Below are positions 14,775-23,795 of a stretch of 64,000 bases of DNA, one piece after another. The stretch is from NCBI GenBank assembly GCA_017536475.1, contig JAFXHH010000002.1, positions 1 to 64,000 on the forward strand, written 5' to 3'. The translations under genes were made by a program, and so were the position numbers. The notes beneath the pieces were generated by a model. That model had not been told where the DNA came from and made no database searches. It was given only the letters and a program-made list of their open reading frames with translations. The first letter of the stretch is position 1; the number at the start of each line of letters is the position of its first letter. This DNA comes from Clostridia bacterium (GTDB lineage: Bacteria; Bacillota; Clostridia; Oscillospirales; CAG-272).

Positions 14775-17489
14775 TCAATACCCTTTCTTGCCAAAGATCG
14801 CCCTCCAAAGCAGCTTTCTCAGAAGATCCGCGGGAAAAACGAGCAACGCGAGCAAAAAGGTCGTCATAAGCTCCTGCGCGAGCAAGGGCGCCGTTCTCAA
14901 CACCGCACCTCCAAGATAAACGAACAGTATCTGAATGATCAGCACCGCCGCCATAATACCAATAAAGGCTCGGTTTTTCGTGATATTTGCCAGCAATTTT
15001 ATCCGATCGGTGCGCGCGCAGAAGCAGTTGAATACCGAAGCAAAAATAAAGAGCGCAAAAAATGCAGTCAGAAGATAGATATTATCCCCCGACACTCTGA
15101 AGCGAGAAAGGATCTCGGGTACCTTTAAAAATGCGATACACAGCGCCACGGTAAAGCCACCGCCGAAAACGATCTGATAGATCATATATCCGTTCAAAAT
15201 CGGCTCATCTCTCCTCTTGGGCTTTTCCTCCATACACGACTCGAGCGCGGGCTCGCCTGCAAACGCAAGGCCGCCGAGCGTGTCCATAATTATGTTTATC
15301 CAAAGCATCTGCACCACGGTCACGGGCGCTTCATATCCCAAAAAAGGACATATCATCGAAACTCCCACCGCGCAGAAATTCATCATAAGCTGCAAGGTTA
15401 TAAATTTGCGAATACTCTTGAAAATATTGCGTCCGTAAAGCACCGCCTTGACGATACTCGCAAGATCGTTGTCAAGTATGATAACGTCACCCGCATCCTT
15501 CGCGACCTGCGTGCCGCTTCCCATGGCAAAGCCCACGTCGGCGCGCTTGAGTGCGGGCGCGTCGTTGACTCCGTCGCCCGTCATACCCGTAACGAGCTCA
15601 AGCTCCTGCGAGATCCTGACAAGCCTGCTCTTGTCGGCGGGAAGCGCGCGGGCGACCACTGCAAGCCGCGGCAAAAGCTCCTTTAGCTGCGAGTCCGAAA
15701 GATGAGCAAGCTCGCCGCCCGAAAGAACTACGTCAACGCCACCGCCAAGGATCCCGCATTTTGATGCGATATATCTCGCCGTGTCCTTGTTATCTCCCGT
15801 GATCATCACCACGTGTATCCCCGCGCCCCGCAGAGAAGTGACCGACCTCGCCGCCTCGCGCCTTATTCTGTCCTCAAGCGTAATAAGACACAAGAGCCGC
15901 AGATCACCAAATTCGCCCCTCTCAAACCTCGCCCCCATATAGTCCGACTCGCATTCGGCTATCATCAAAACTCGCTTGCCCGAGCTCGTCAACGTACTGC
16001 AAAGCTGCTGAAAGCGAGAGCATGAAAAAGGCATTCTCTCCCCATTTTCTCCGACACATGAGCGCACGTAAGGCATCAATCGCTCGGGCGCTCCCTTGAC
16101 GAAAAGCCGTCTTCTCTTGCCCTGCGTCACAAGCGCCGCCGAAAATTTCTTTTCGCTGTCAAAGGGAATGTTTTTGACCGCCTCGAATTCGGGAAGCTTC
16201 TTTTCCCTGCCGATAACGAAATTCATAATAGCCCTATCGGTCGAATTACCCCCCACCGCAGTCCGTTTTCCGTGCGAAAGCCCCGCCGCACTCGTCGTGT
16301 TGCCGACCGCCGAAAGCAAAAAATCACCGTATACCGCCGTTTTCGCAAGCCTACCAATGCCGTCTATCTCTCTGCCGTCGCCGAGAAATATCTGCCCGAC
16401 CGATAGCTTCCCCTCGGTCAAGGTGCCCGTCTTATCGGTAAAAAGAATATTCATACTCCCCGCCGACTCTATCCCGACGGGCTTTCGCACGAGCACGTTA
16501 TCCTTTACCATTTTCTTGATATTTGACGATAATACCACCGCGATCATCATCGGAAGCCCTTCGGGGACTGCAACCACTATGACCGTCAATCCAAGCGTCA
16601 GCGCGTGAAAAAGATTTGCAAACAAAAAATCAAAGCTTGTCAGCTTGTATTTGATCACCGCTACGTCAAAAGCGCTGTCCACGAAAAACGTATTGAAAAG
16701 ATAGACCAGCGCAACGAGCACCGCCGCGACGTACCCGACGGCGCTTATCTGCTTTGCAAGCTTTCCCAGCCGTATTTTCAGCGGACTTTCTCTGGTCTCG
16801 GTCTGAATCTCTCGCGAGATCCCGCCAAGAAAGGTCTTATCTCCCACAGAGGCGACCTCGATCTCACCCTCGCCCGAAAGCACCGTGCAGCCGCGCAAGC
16901 AGTAGTAAGACGAAGAGGGCGTCATATCCTCGCCCTGCCCCATTCTTCTCGGCGACTTGTAAGCCTCCTTGCTCTCGCCCGTCATCGCCGACTGATCGCA
17001 AGCGATCGCACCCGAGATAAGCGCCCCATCGGCTGATATCTGTTCCCCAGCCCCAACGAGAGCAATATCCCCGACGACGACCTCGCGAATATCGACCTCG
17101 CAGACCACTCCGTTTCGCCTGACTCTGCACCTCTGCTTGCCGCACTCGGCATCAAGCCTCTCAAAAGCCGCTGCCGAGCCGTATTCTGACGCCGTTGAGA
17201 TCAAGGTCGCCAAAAGCACCGAGATCGCGATCCCCGCCGTCTCAAACCAATCGGCGTTTCTAAACGTAAATATAACGTTGATAATAAGCGCACCTATCAG
17301 TATCTTTATCACGGGATCTCCGAGATTGGAAACAAACTGCCGCAAAAAGCTCTTTCTTTTTCCTCTCGACAAGGAATTATCTCCGTGCTCTGCGCGCGAG
17401 CGCGCAACCTCTGCGTCGCTTAATCCCCGAGCACTCCCATATCCGATTTTTTTATAAGTATTCGTAACCGTATCCCTCCCTTGTGCCAT
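14775..17489 (-). CDS. Calcium-transporting P-type ATPase (PMCA/SERCA-like, P2)
   Basis: A 904-residue pump exporting Ca2+ at the cost of ATP. Order seen: actuator TGES, TM4 ion site VAVPEGLPM, phosphorylation Asp352 (DKTGTLTEG), hinge TGDGVNDAPAL, and TM6 ion site WINIIMDTLGGLA. The C-terminal membrane domain ends without a calmodulin tail. ATG 17489 is chosen. The frame stays open far upstream (to 18029) but that part is antisense-frame noise over citrate synthase. The ribosome site is weak. Confidence 0.88.
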   Translation of the reverse strand: MAQGRDTVTNTYKKIGYGSARGLSDAEVARSRAEHGDNSLSRGKRKSFLRQFVSNLGDPVIKILIGALIINVIFTFRNADWFETAGIAISVLLATLISTASEYGSAAAFERLDAECGKQRCRVRRNGVVCEVDIREVVVGDIALVGAGEQISADGALISGAIACDQSAMTGESKEAYKSPRRMGQGEDMTPSSSYYCLRGCTVLSGEGEIEVASVGDKTFLGGISREIQTETRESPLKIRLGKLAKQISAVGYVAAVLVALVYLFNTFFVDSAFDVAVIKYKLTSFDFLFANLFHALTLGLTVIVVAVPEGLPMMIAVVLSSNIKKMVKDNVLVRKPVGIESAGSMNILFTDKTGTLTEGKLSVGQIFLGDGREIDGIGRLAKTAVYGDFLLSAVGNTTSAAGLSHGKRTAVGGNSTDRAIMNFVIGREKKLPEFEAVKNIPFDSEKKFSAALVTQGKRRRLFVKGAPERLMPYVRSCVGENGERMPFSCSRFQQLCSTLTSSGKRVLMIAECESDYMGARFERGEFGDLRLLCLITLEDRIRREAARSVTSLRGAGIHVVMITGDNKDTARYIASKCGILGGGVDVVLSGGELAHLSDSQLKELLPRLAVVARALPADKSRLVRISQELELVTGMTGDGVNDAPALKRADVGFAMGSGTQVAKDAGDVIILDNDLASIVKAVLYGRNIFKSIRKFITLQLMMNFCAVGVSMICPFLGYEAPVTVVQMLWINIIMDTLGGLAFAGEPALESCMEEKPKRRDEPILNGYMIYQIVFGGGFTVALCIAFLKVPEILSRFRVSGDNIYLLTAFFALFIFASVFNCFCARTDRIKLLANITKNRAFIGIMAAVLIIQILFVYLGGAVLRTAPLLAQELMTTFLLALLVFPADLLRKLLWRAIFGKKGY

Positions 17490-17546
17490 CCTAAAACAGA
17501 TATATGCAAACGGGCAAGGATTTAGCCCCAAACCGCAAAAGTCAAC

Positions 17547-17585
17547 AAAAAAGACTGCTCTACCCAAAGTAAAGCAGCCTTTTCT
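17547..17585 (-). terminator. Terminator of citrate synthase
   Basis: On the minus strand, AAGGCTGCTTTAC / GTAGAGCAGTCTT stem followed by a TTTTTT run, 30 bases after the gltA-like stop. Confidence 0.75.
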
Positions 17586-17613
17586 CCGCAAAAGCGGAAA
17601 TTTATTTATGCCA

Positions 17614-19002
17614 TCAACATCTTTCGTCCATCGCAACGTAATCTCTGGTCTTGGAGATACACTTGTAGGCAGGACGGATGATCTTGTTCGAGGTGCAGTA
17701 TTCTTCCATACGGTGAGCGCACCAGCCCGCAACTCTCGCGATCGCGAATAGGGGCGTGTACATCTCGGTGGGAATACCAAGCATGCGGTAAACGAGACCT
17801 GAATAAAGGTCGACGTTCGCACACATATCCTTGTCAACTCCCTTATATGCTCTGAAAAGCGAGGGAGTGATGGTCTCGATCTTCTCAAGAAGCTCGAAAT
17901 CCTCACCGTAGCCCTTGTCGTAAGCCAGCTTCTTGGCGTATGTCTTGAGCATAACTGCACGGGGGTCGGACTTGGTATAGATCGCGTGACCCATACCGTA
18001 AATAAGACCCGAGCCGTCGTTAGCCTCACCGTTAAGTATCTTAAGCAAGAAGGACGCGACCTCGTCCTCGTTGTTTATATCCTTTACGTTCGCCTTGATG
18101 CAGTCGAACATCTCCTGAACCTTGAGGTTCGCGCCGCCGTGACGGGGTCCCTTGAGCGCACCTATCGCCGCGCTGATCGCGGAATAGGTATCCGATCCCG
18201 AGCTTGAAAGCACACGGCAGGTAAAGGTCGAGCAGTTACCACCTCCGTGCTCGGCATGAACGACGAGACAAAGGTCAAGCAGCCTTGCCTCCTCCTCGGT
18301 GTAGCTCTTGTCCGAGCGCAAAACTCTCAAAAAGTTCTCCGCAGTAGAAAGCTCGTCCTTGGGGTTGTGGAGATTGAGGCTCTTGTCGAAAAATGCGTTC
18401 TGATAGACCGCGTAGGACTGCGCCGCGATAACGGGCAGTCGAGCAAGCAGCTCCATGCTCTGATGAAGCATATTTTCAAGTCCCGTATCGTCGGGATTGT
18501 CATCGTAAGCGTAGAGAGAAAGCACCGCGCTCGCCATCTTATTCATTATCGAAGCAGAGGGCGCCTTCATAATTATATCCTCGGTAAATCTCGGGGGCAG
18601 ACGGCGGTATGCCGCAAGAATATCGTTAAATTCCGCAAGCTCCTGCTCGTTGGGCAGATGTCCGAAGAAAAGCAGATAAGCACATTCCTCAAAGCCGAAT
18701 CTGCCCTCTTTTACGAAATTATTTACAAGAGAGGTGATCTTGTATCCGCGGTATTCAAGGCTTCCCTCGACCGCGCACTTCTCTCCCTCGTTCATAACGT
18801 AACCGTGCGCGTTACCAACTCTCGTAACGCCTGCGACTACACCCGAGCCGTCAAGCTCTCGCAGACCGCGCTTGACTCTGTATTTATCAAACGAGCCCTT
18901 GGGTATAACGTAAGCCGACCGCGCATCGTCGAGCATCGCCTGAAATTCTTTTTCAACTGTCTCGTCGTGGTCGCTTTTATATTTTTTAGAATTAAGCTGC
19001 AT
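17614..19002 (-). CDS. gltA: Citrate synthase
   Basis: A 462-residue enzyme condensing acetyl-CoA and oxaloacetate. Signatures: HAEHGGGNCSTF and GPRHGGAN around the oxaloacetate-binding His residues, and GMGHAIYTKSDPRA. An N-terminal extension (about 70 residues) precedes the usual core, as in the long clostridial type. No other TCA-cycle gene is adjacent; in an anaerobe it probably feeds glutamate synthesis. Start ATG 19002 with GGAAAGGAGATATG context. Confidence 0.92.
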   Translation of the reverse strand: MQLNSKKYKSDHDETVEKEFQAMLDDARSAYVIPKGSFDKYRVKRGLRELDGSGVVAGVTRVGNAHGYVMNEGEKCAVEGSLEYRGYKITSLVNNFVKEGRFGFEECAYLLFFGHLPNEQELAEFNDILAAYRRLPPRFTEDIIMKAPSASIMNKMASAVLSLYAYDDNPDDTGLENMLHQSMELLARLPVIAAQSYAVYQNAFFDKSLNLHNPKDELSTAENFLRVLRSDKSYTEEEARLLDLCLVVHAEHGGGNCSTFTCRVLSSSGSDTYSAISAAIGALKGPRHGGANLKVQEMFDCIKANVKDINNEDEVASFLLKILNGEANDGSGLIYGMGHAIYTKSDPRAVMLKTYAKKLAYDKGYGEDFELLEKIETITPSLFRAYKGVDKDMCANVDLYSGLVYRMLGIPTEMYTPLFAIARVAGWCAHRMEEYCTSNKIIRPAYKCISKTRDYVAMDERC

Positions 19003-19260
19003 TCATATCTCCTTTCCGCCGCGTGCGGCGCAAATTCGCAAGTAATTTTTGCACAGATCCTCAAGGGGATCACGCAAAACAAGTATATTTATACATTTTA
19101 TCACCAAATATCAAAATTTGCAATTAACAAATTGTAAACTTTCAATTTTCGGCACAATTTCCCGCGCCGACCTTTGTGTTTTGCAAGAATTCTTCGTCTC
19201 GAATTCAAATATTCAATCAAACACCACCCCGACGATCTTGCAAAAAACAGCTGAAGGGCA
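19003..19260. other. Intergenic region between citrate synthase and GH28
   Basis: About 260 A+T-rich bases between divergent genes. No RNA structure, repeat or small gene with a ribosome site was seen. It should contain the citrate synthase promoter, which I could not place with confidence. Confidence 0.4.
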
Positions 19261-19289
19261 TTGACAAAAAAACCAAACTCCTTTATAAT
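19261..19289 (+). promoter_or_regulatory. Promoter of the GH28 gene
   Basis: TTGACA 19261-19266, 17-base spacer, TATAAT 19284-19289. This leaves a leader of about 77 bases. Confidence 0.8.
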
Positions 19290-19372
19290 GTTATTATAAC
19301 TCGTATGCTTTCGCAAGACTATGATATCAACAAGAGCCTCTTTCCGACAATAGCGGAAGAAAGGACAAAAAT

Positions 19373-20623
19373 ATGACAAAAGAATTCTTTCCCGACGGCA
19401 CAACGCCTATCGACGATTGGTTTTACAATACCCGTATCCCCAACCTTTCGGAGCTTGGAAAACCTTATAAAATAACCGATTTCGGCGCCAAAAACGACGG
19501 AAATATATACACAAAAGAGATTCAATCGGCTATCGATACCGCACACGCAAACGGCGGCGGCGTTATTATCATTCCAAAGGGCAGATTTATGTCAGGCGCA
19601 CTCTTTTTCAAGTCAGGTGTAAACCTCTATCTCGAAAAGGATGCCATACTTATGGGTAGCGACGACATCTGTGATTATCCTCTTTGTTGGACGAGGATTG
19701 AGGGTCAATGTCGGTTATATTTTCCCGCCCTCGTCAATGCCGACCGTAACGACGGCTTCACTCTGTGCGGAAGGGGAGTGATAGACGGCAATGGATTTAA
19801 AGCATGGCGGGCATTCTGGCTTCGCTGGGAGTGGAACAAAAACCTTTCAAATCTCGACGAGCAACGTCCTCGGTTGCTCTTTGTTTCCAATTCAAGCAAC
19901 GTAACCATCGCCGAAACTACCTTTCAGAATTCTCATTTTTGGTCAACGCATATCTACAAGTGTGACCATGTAAAATATCTGAATTGCAATATCCTGGCAC
20001 CGCACTTCCCTGTCAGAGCGCCAAGCTCGGACGCTATAGACGTAGATGTCTGTCACGACGTGCTGATCAAGAATTGCTATTTCAACGTTAACGACGATTC
20101 GGTGGTGCTTAAGGGAGGCAAGGGTGTAAATGCCGAAAAGCTTTCCGAAAACGGTGAAAATCAGCGCGTTTTGGTTGAGGACTGTCACTACGGCTTCTGT
20201 CACGGTGTTCTGACATGCGGCTCGGAGTCTATCCACAACAAAAACGTCATCGTCCGCAACTGTCACGTAGACGAAACGATATATCTGCTTTGGTTCAAGC
20301 TCCGCAACGACACCGCACAGCACTATGAATTTATACGCATAGAAAATATCGGCTGTGATAGCGCAAGAAGCTTTATAAATCTAAATCTTTTCGGCGATCA
20401 AAGCGACAACGGCCTTTCATCGAAGGTCAATGACGTAACCGTCAAGGATTGCTCCTGCAGCTGTGACGTTTTCTACGACGTAACCGTCACCGAAGGCAGA
20501 ACCTCTGCGCAAAATTTCACTCTTGAAAACCTGCAGATCAAATGCCGCGAGAGCAGATTTGACAAGGATCTCGTGAGGAATACCGTCGCAAAAAACATCG
20601 TCGTAAACGGCGAAATTCAATAA
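19373..20623 (+). CDS. Glycoside hydrolase family 28 (polygalacturonase-like)
   Basis: A 416-residue right-handed beta-helix enzyme. The N terminus has the pectinase opening ITDFGAKNDG. GH28 active-site motifs appear in variant form: SSDAIDVD for NTDG, NDDSVVLK (the Asp pair), CHGVLTCGSE for GHG, and FKLRN near the RIK position. There is no signal peptide, so the enzyme is probably cytoplasmic and acts on imported oligogalacturonides or similar glycosides. ATG 19373 follows AGAAAGGAC. Monocistronic with its own promoter and terminator. Confidence 0.85.
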   Translation: MTKEFFPDGTTPIDDWFYNTRIPNLSELGKPYKITDFGAKNDGNIYTKEIQSAIDTAHANGGGVIIIPKGRFMSGALFFKSGVNLYLEKDAILMGSDDICDYPLCWTRIEGQCRLYFPALVNADRNDGFTLCGRGVIDGNGFKAWRAFWLRWEWNKNLSNLDEQRPRLLFVSNSSNVTIAETTFQNSHFWSTHIYKCDHVKYLNCNILAPHFPVRAPSSDAIDVDVCHDVLIKNCYFNVNDDSVVLKGGKGVNAEKLSENGENQRVLVEDCHYGFCHGVLTCGSESIHNKNVIVRNCHVDETIYLLWFKLRNDTAQHYEFIRIENIGCDSARSFINLNLFGDQSDNGLSSKVNDVTVKDCSCSCDVFYDVTVTEGRTSAQNFTLENLQIKCRESRFDKDLVRNTVAKNIVVNGEIQ

Positions 20624-20686
20624 TTCCACCGTCGATCTCCGCCTGATCCTTGCGCTAGATCATTCATACCGTAAACAACTCAAGCA

Positions 20687-20730
20687 AGACCCCCGACAGA
20701 CTGCATTTTCAGTCTGTCGGGGGTCTTTTA
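20687..20730. terminator. Bidirectional terminator
   Basis: AAGACCCCCGACAGACTG / CAGTCTGTCGGGGGTCTT perfect 18-bp stem with ATTTT loop and T-run. It separates the GH28 gene from the convergent CDF gene. Confidence 0.9.
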
Positions 20731-21894
20731 TCAGCACCTATCCACGTTAACGACGATAAAATGATCGGGCTTTTCTTCTGCTATCTTACCTTGGACAGCA
20801 GCCTTTATCTCGTCATCGGTCAGCTTGACCTCAAACGGTACGCTGATGTCAAAAAGCAGATTGGTGTGACTTTTTCCTCGAACAAATCGGAAATCATGTA
20901 TCTCAAGCCTTTCGTCTACGATCTTAACGCGATCCATAACGAAGGCTCTCATATTATTGATCTCCTCATCGTCAACAACGATGGGGTCCATGTGAATGTT
21001 CGACTGTATTCCAAGCTCGGCGTTCAATCTTTTCTCAATAAGATCGATCATATCGTGAGACTCAAAAATATCCTTCGAGCCGTCAACCTCAACGTGCAGA
21101 TTTGCCACAAAGCGACCGGGACCGTAGCTGTGCACGACCATGTCGTGAATACCGAGCGCATCGGGAAATTCGGCAACTATCGCTTTTATTCCCTCAACCA
21201 CCTCGTCGGACGGTGCCTCTCCGAGAATAGAATTTTTTGTGTCGTTGAGTATCTTGATGCCCGCGATAAAAATGACAACCGCAACCGCAACGCCCATGTA
21301 TCCGTCTATGTCAACGCCCGTAAATTTGAAGATAAGCATAGCGATAAGCACCGCCGTGCTCGCGCCCGCGTCAGAAAGACTGTCCGCCGCCGTCGCTCTC
21401 ATTACCGCGGAGTCGATCTTCTTCGCGATCCTTCGATTGAAAAGCACGAGCCAGAGCTTAAAAAGTATCGACACCGCCAAAACGGCGATCATCAACCAAG
21501 AAAAGCTCGTTTCCTGGCTGTCATCAAATATCTTATCCAAAGACTCGCGCAGCAGATTCCAGCCCACAAGCATAATGAAAAACGAAACTATCATACTTGC
21601 CACGTACTCAATGCGTGCGTGACCGAACGGGTGGCCTCTGTCGGCAGGCTTTGCCGCCATTTTAAAGCTTATCAGCGAAATGATCTGCGAGCCCGCGTCC
21701 GACAGATTGTTAATACCGTCACCCGCCAAGGATATCGCTCCGAATAAAATACCGACCGCGATCTTGCCCACCGCCAAAACTATATTTACGATTATACCCA
21801 CAACGCTTGCAAGCGTTCCGTACGCTCGTCTCACCGCAGGGGATTTTATATTTTCTCCGTCCTTAACGAACAGTCTGCATAAAAGCTCTGTCAC
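20731..21894 (-). CDS. Cation diffusion facilitator transporter
   Basis: A 387-residue CDF antiporter exporting Zn, Fe, Mn or similar divalent cations. About six transmembrane helices; metal-site residues appear as DGINNLSDAG and the following HPFGHARIE. A cytoplasmic CDF C-terminal domain (about 210-290) is followed by an extra domain of about 90 residues, longer than the minimal family. Start GTG 21894 with AGAGGAC upstream. It follows the ComM-like gene by 39 bases on the same strand. Confidence 0.88.
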   Translation of the reverse strand: MTELLCRLFVKDGENIKSPAVRRAYGTLASVVGIIVNIVLAVGKIAVGILFGAISLAGDGINNLSDAGSQIISLISFKMAAKPADRGHPFGHARIEYVASMIVSFFIMLVGWNLLRESLDKIFDDSQETSFSWLMIAVLAVSILFKLWLVLFNRRIAKKIDSAVMRATAADSLSDAGASTAVLIAMLIFKFTGVDIDGYMGVAVAVVIFIAGIKILNDTKNSILGEAPSDEVVEGIKAIVAEFPDALGIHDMVVHSYGPGRFVANLHVEVDGSKDIFESHDMIDLIEKRLNAELGIQSNIHMDPIVVDDEEINNMRAFVMDRVKIVDERLEIHDFRFVRGKSHTNLLFDISVPFEVKLTDDEIKAAVQGKIAEEKPDHFIVVNVDRC

Positions 21895-21933
21895 GGGAAA
21901 GTCCTCTTTTCTCTGAAATCTTTTTACCGACCC

Positions 21934-23484
21934 TTACTCGTCGTCGGTTCCCCAATATTTTCTGTCAAGGCTTCTGAACTGTATCGCCTCGGCAATATGC
22001 TCTGCACGGATCATATCACTCTTGTCAAGATCGGCAATAGTCCTCGCAACCCTCATAATGCGGTCGTATCCGCGCGCGGAAAGGCCCATAGAATCGTACG
22101 CCGAGTGGAGCAATTCCATCGCATCCTCGTCTGCCTGACAGTATTTTCTGATCCCGCGCGAATCAAGAGAGGCGTTGTTGAGATATCCGTCCTCTCCCAT
22201 TCTCTGCTGTGCAAATTTGCGCGCCTCGATAACTCTCGCTCTGACCGTCGCACTGCTCTCACCGACACCGGTGTTGCTCGAAAGCTCGTCGTAGCTCAGA
22301 GAAGGAAGCTCTATCTGTATGTCTATTCGGTCAAGCATAGGACCGCTTATGCGCGATATGTATCTTTTCACGTCAGCGCTCTTGCAGGTGCACTTTCTGG
22401 TCGGATGACCGAAATATCCGCATCGGCAGGGGTTCATCGCGCCCACGAGCATAAAATTGCACGGGAAGGTCACGCGGCCGTTCGCTCTGGTGATGGTCAC
22501 CTTGCGATCCTCAAGCGGCTGACGGAGCGCGTCGGTCACCTGCTTTGGAAACTCGGGAAGCTCGTCAAGGAACAAAACTCCGTTGTCGGCAAGAGACACC
22601 TCTCCCGGCATAGGATTTATACCGCCGCCCACAAGGCTGACCGCGCTCATCGTGTGGTGCGGTGAACGGAAGGGACGAACCGATAAAAGCGACACGCCGT
22701 CGGGCAGAGTGCCCGCGACCGAGTGCACCTTCGTGGTCTCAATAGCCTCGGCAAAGGAAAGCGGAGGCAGAATAGTCGGCAGACGCTTCGCCAGCATCGA
22801 TTTGCCCGTTCCGGGAGGTCCGATGAGCAGAATATTGTGTCCGCCCGTAGCGGCGATCTCCATCGCACGCTTCGCCTGCGCCTGACCCTTAACGTCCGAA
22901 AAATCTATTCCGTAAGTATTCGCCGCATCGCAAAATCCTCCGCGGTCATAGACCTCGGGAGTGATCGGCTCGGTTCCGTTGAGGTGAGCCACAAGCTGTC
23001 TCATATCCTTGACCGCGTATACGGTTATTCCCTCTACCGCCGCAGCCTCGCCCGCGTTGTCGGCAGGCACGAAAAACTCGCGAAATCCCGCGTCTCTCGC
23101 CGCCACGCACATCGAAAGCACGCCGCGGATCGATCGCAGAGCGCCCGAAAGCGAAAGCTCGCCCACGAAGCATTTGTCGGATACGTCAATGTCCGATCTC
23201 ACGATTCCCGCACACTTCATAATGCCGAGCAATATCGCCACGTCGTAAGCCGAGCCCTCTTTTTTTCGGTCAGCGGGCGCGAGATTGAGCATAAACGACA
23301 TTTCGGGAAATCTGAACCCGCTGTTGATGCACGCCGTCCTGACTCTCTCCTTTGCCTCCTTGACCGCCATATCGGGCAGTCCAACGAGCTCGAAATTAGG
23401 AAGTCTCGGCTGCGCGTCAGCCTCCACGGTGACGATATATCCGTCAATTCCGAATATTCCCGCACTAAATATCGATGATAACAT
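21934..23484 (-). CDS. comM: YifB/ComM-family Mg-chelatase-like AAA+ ATPase
   Basis: A 516-residue protein: N-terminal Lon-protease-like fold (about 1-170), AAA+ core with Walker A GPPGTGKSM and Walker B VLFLDELPEF, a Cys-rich insertion (PCRCGYFG...CTCKS, zinc-like), and Mg_chelatase_C. ComM is a helicase that aids branch migration in natural transformation; the clostridial orthologues are widespread but not all tested. ATG 23484 fits the conserved start MLSSIFSAGIFGIDG. Confidence 0.88.
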   Translation of the reverse strand: MLSSIFSAGIFGIDGYIVTVEADAQPRLPNFELVGLPDMAVKEAKERVRTACINSGFRFPEMSFMLNLAPADRKKEGSAYDVAILLGIMKCAGIVRSDIDVSDKCFVGELSLSGALRSIRGVLSMCVAARDAGFREFFVPADNAGEAAAVEGITVYAVKDMRQLVAHLNGTEPITPEVYDRGGFCDAANTYGIDFSDVKGQAQAKRAMEIAATGGHNILLIGPPGTGKSMLAKRLPTILPPLSFAEAIETTKVHSVAGTLPDGVSLLSVRPFRSPHHTMSAVSLVGGGINPMPGEVSLADNGVLFLDELPEFPKQVTDALRQPLEDRKVTITRANGRVTFPCNFMLVGAMNPCRCGYFGHPTRKCTCKSADVKRYISRISGPMLDRIDIQIELPSLSYDELSSNTGVGESSATVRARVIEARKFAQQRMGEDGYLNNASLDSRGIRKYCQADEDAMELLHSAYDSMGLSARGYDRIMRVARTIADLDKSDMIRAEHIAEAIQFRSLDRKYWGTDDE

Positions 23485-23722
23485 AACAATCTCCGTTCCG
23501 CCGCACACGGCGGCAATATCAAGACCCGTGAAAATAGTCCTCGGTACAGCTTTTAAAAATAAAGCTGATCATTAAATCAAGTATACCACATTTGCCGTAA
23601 AATTACAATAAAATATTGCAAAAAATACCCGATCTTCCCTAAAAAGCCCTCACTTTTCGCGATTGTTCACAAAATTTGTTAAAATGTTTACAAAAGTTAT
23701 CTTCAAACCGCCGATAAACCTA
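23485..23722. other. Intergenic region between divergent comM and LRR genes
   Basis: About 240 A+T-rich bases with several short poly-A/T tracts. No gene, RNA fold or long repeat was recognised. It should carry the comM promoter on the minus strand. Confidence 0.4.
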
Positions 23723-23751
23723 TTGACAATTTCATTGAATTGCGGTATAAT
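23723..23751 (+). promoter_or_regulatory. Promoter of the second LRR lipoprotein
   Basis: TTGACA 23723-23728, 17-base spacer, TATAAT 23746-23751, about 45 bases before the ATG. Confidence 0.8.
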
Positions 23752-23795
23752 TTTATATGTATAAATTTGTAACTATAATCTCTCGGAGGTCTGAT

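Noticed and set aside
17490..18029. 180-residue N-terminal extension of the Ca2+ ATPase
   Set aside because: It would run through the terminator and 3' end of citrate synthase in the wrong frame, and P2 ATPases do not need it.
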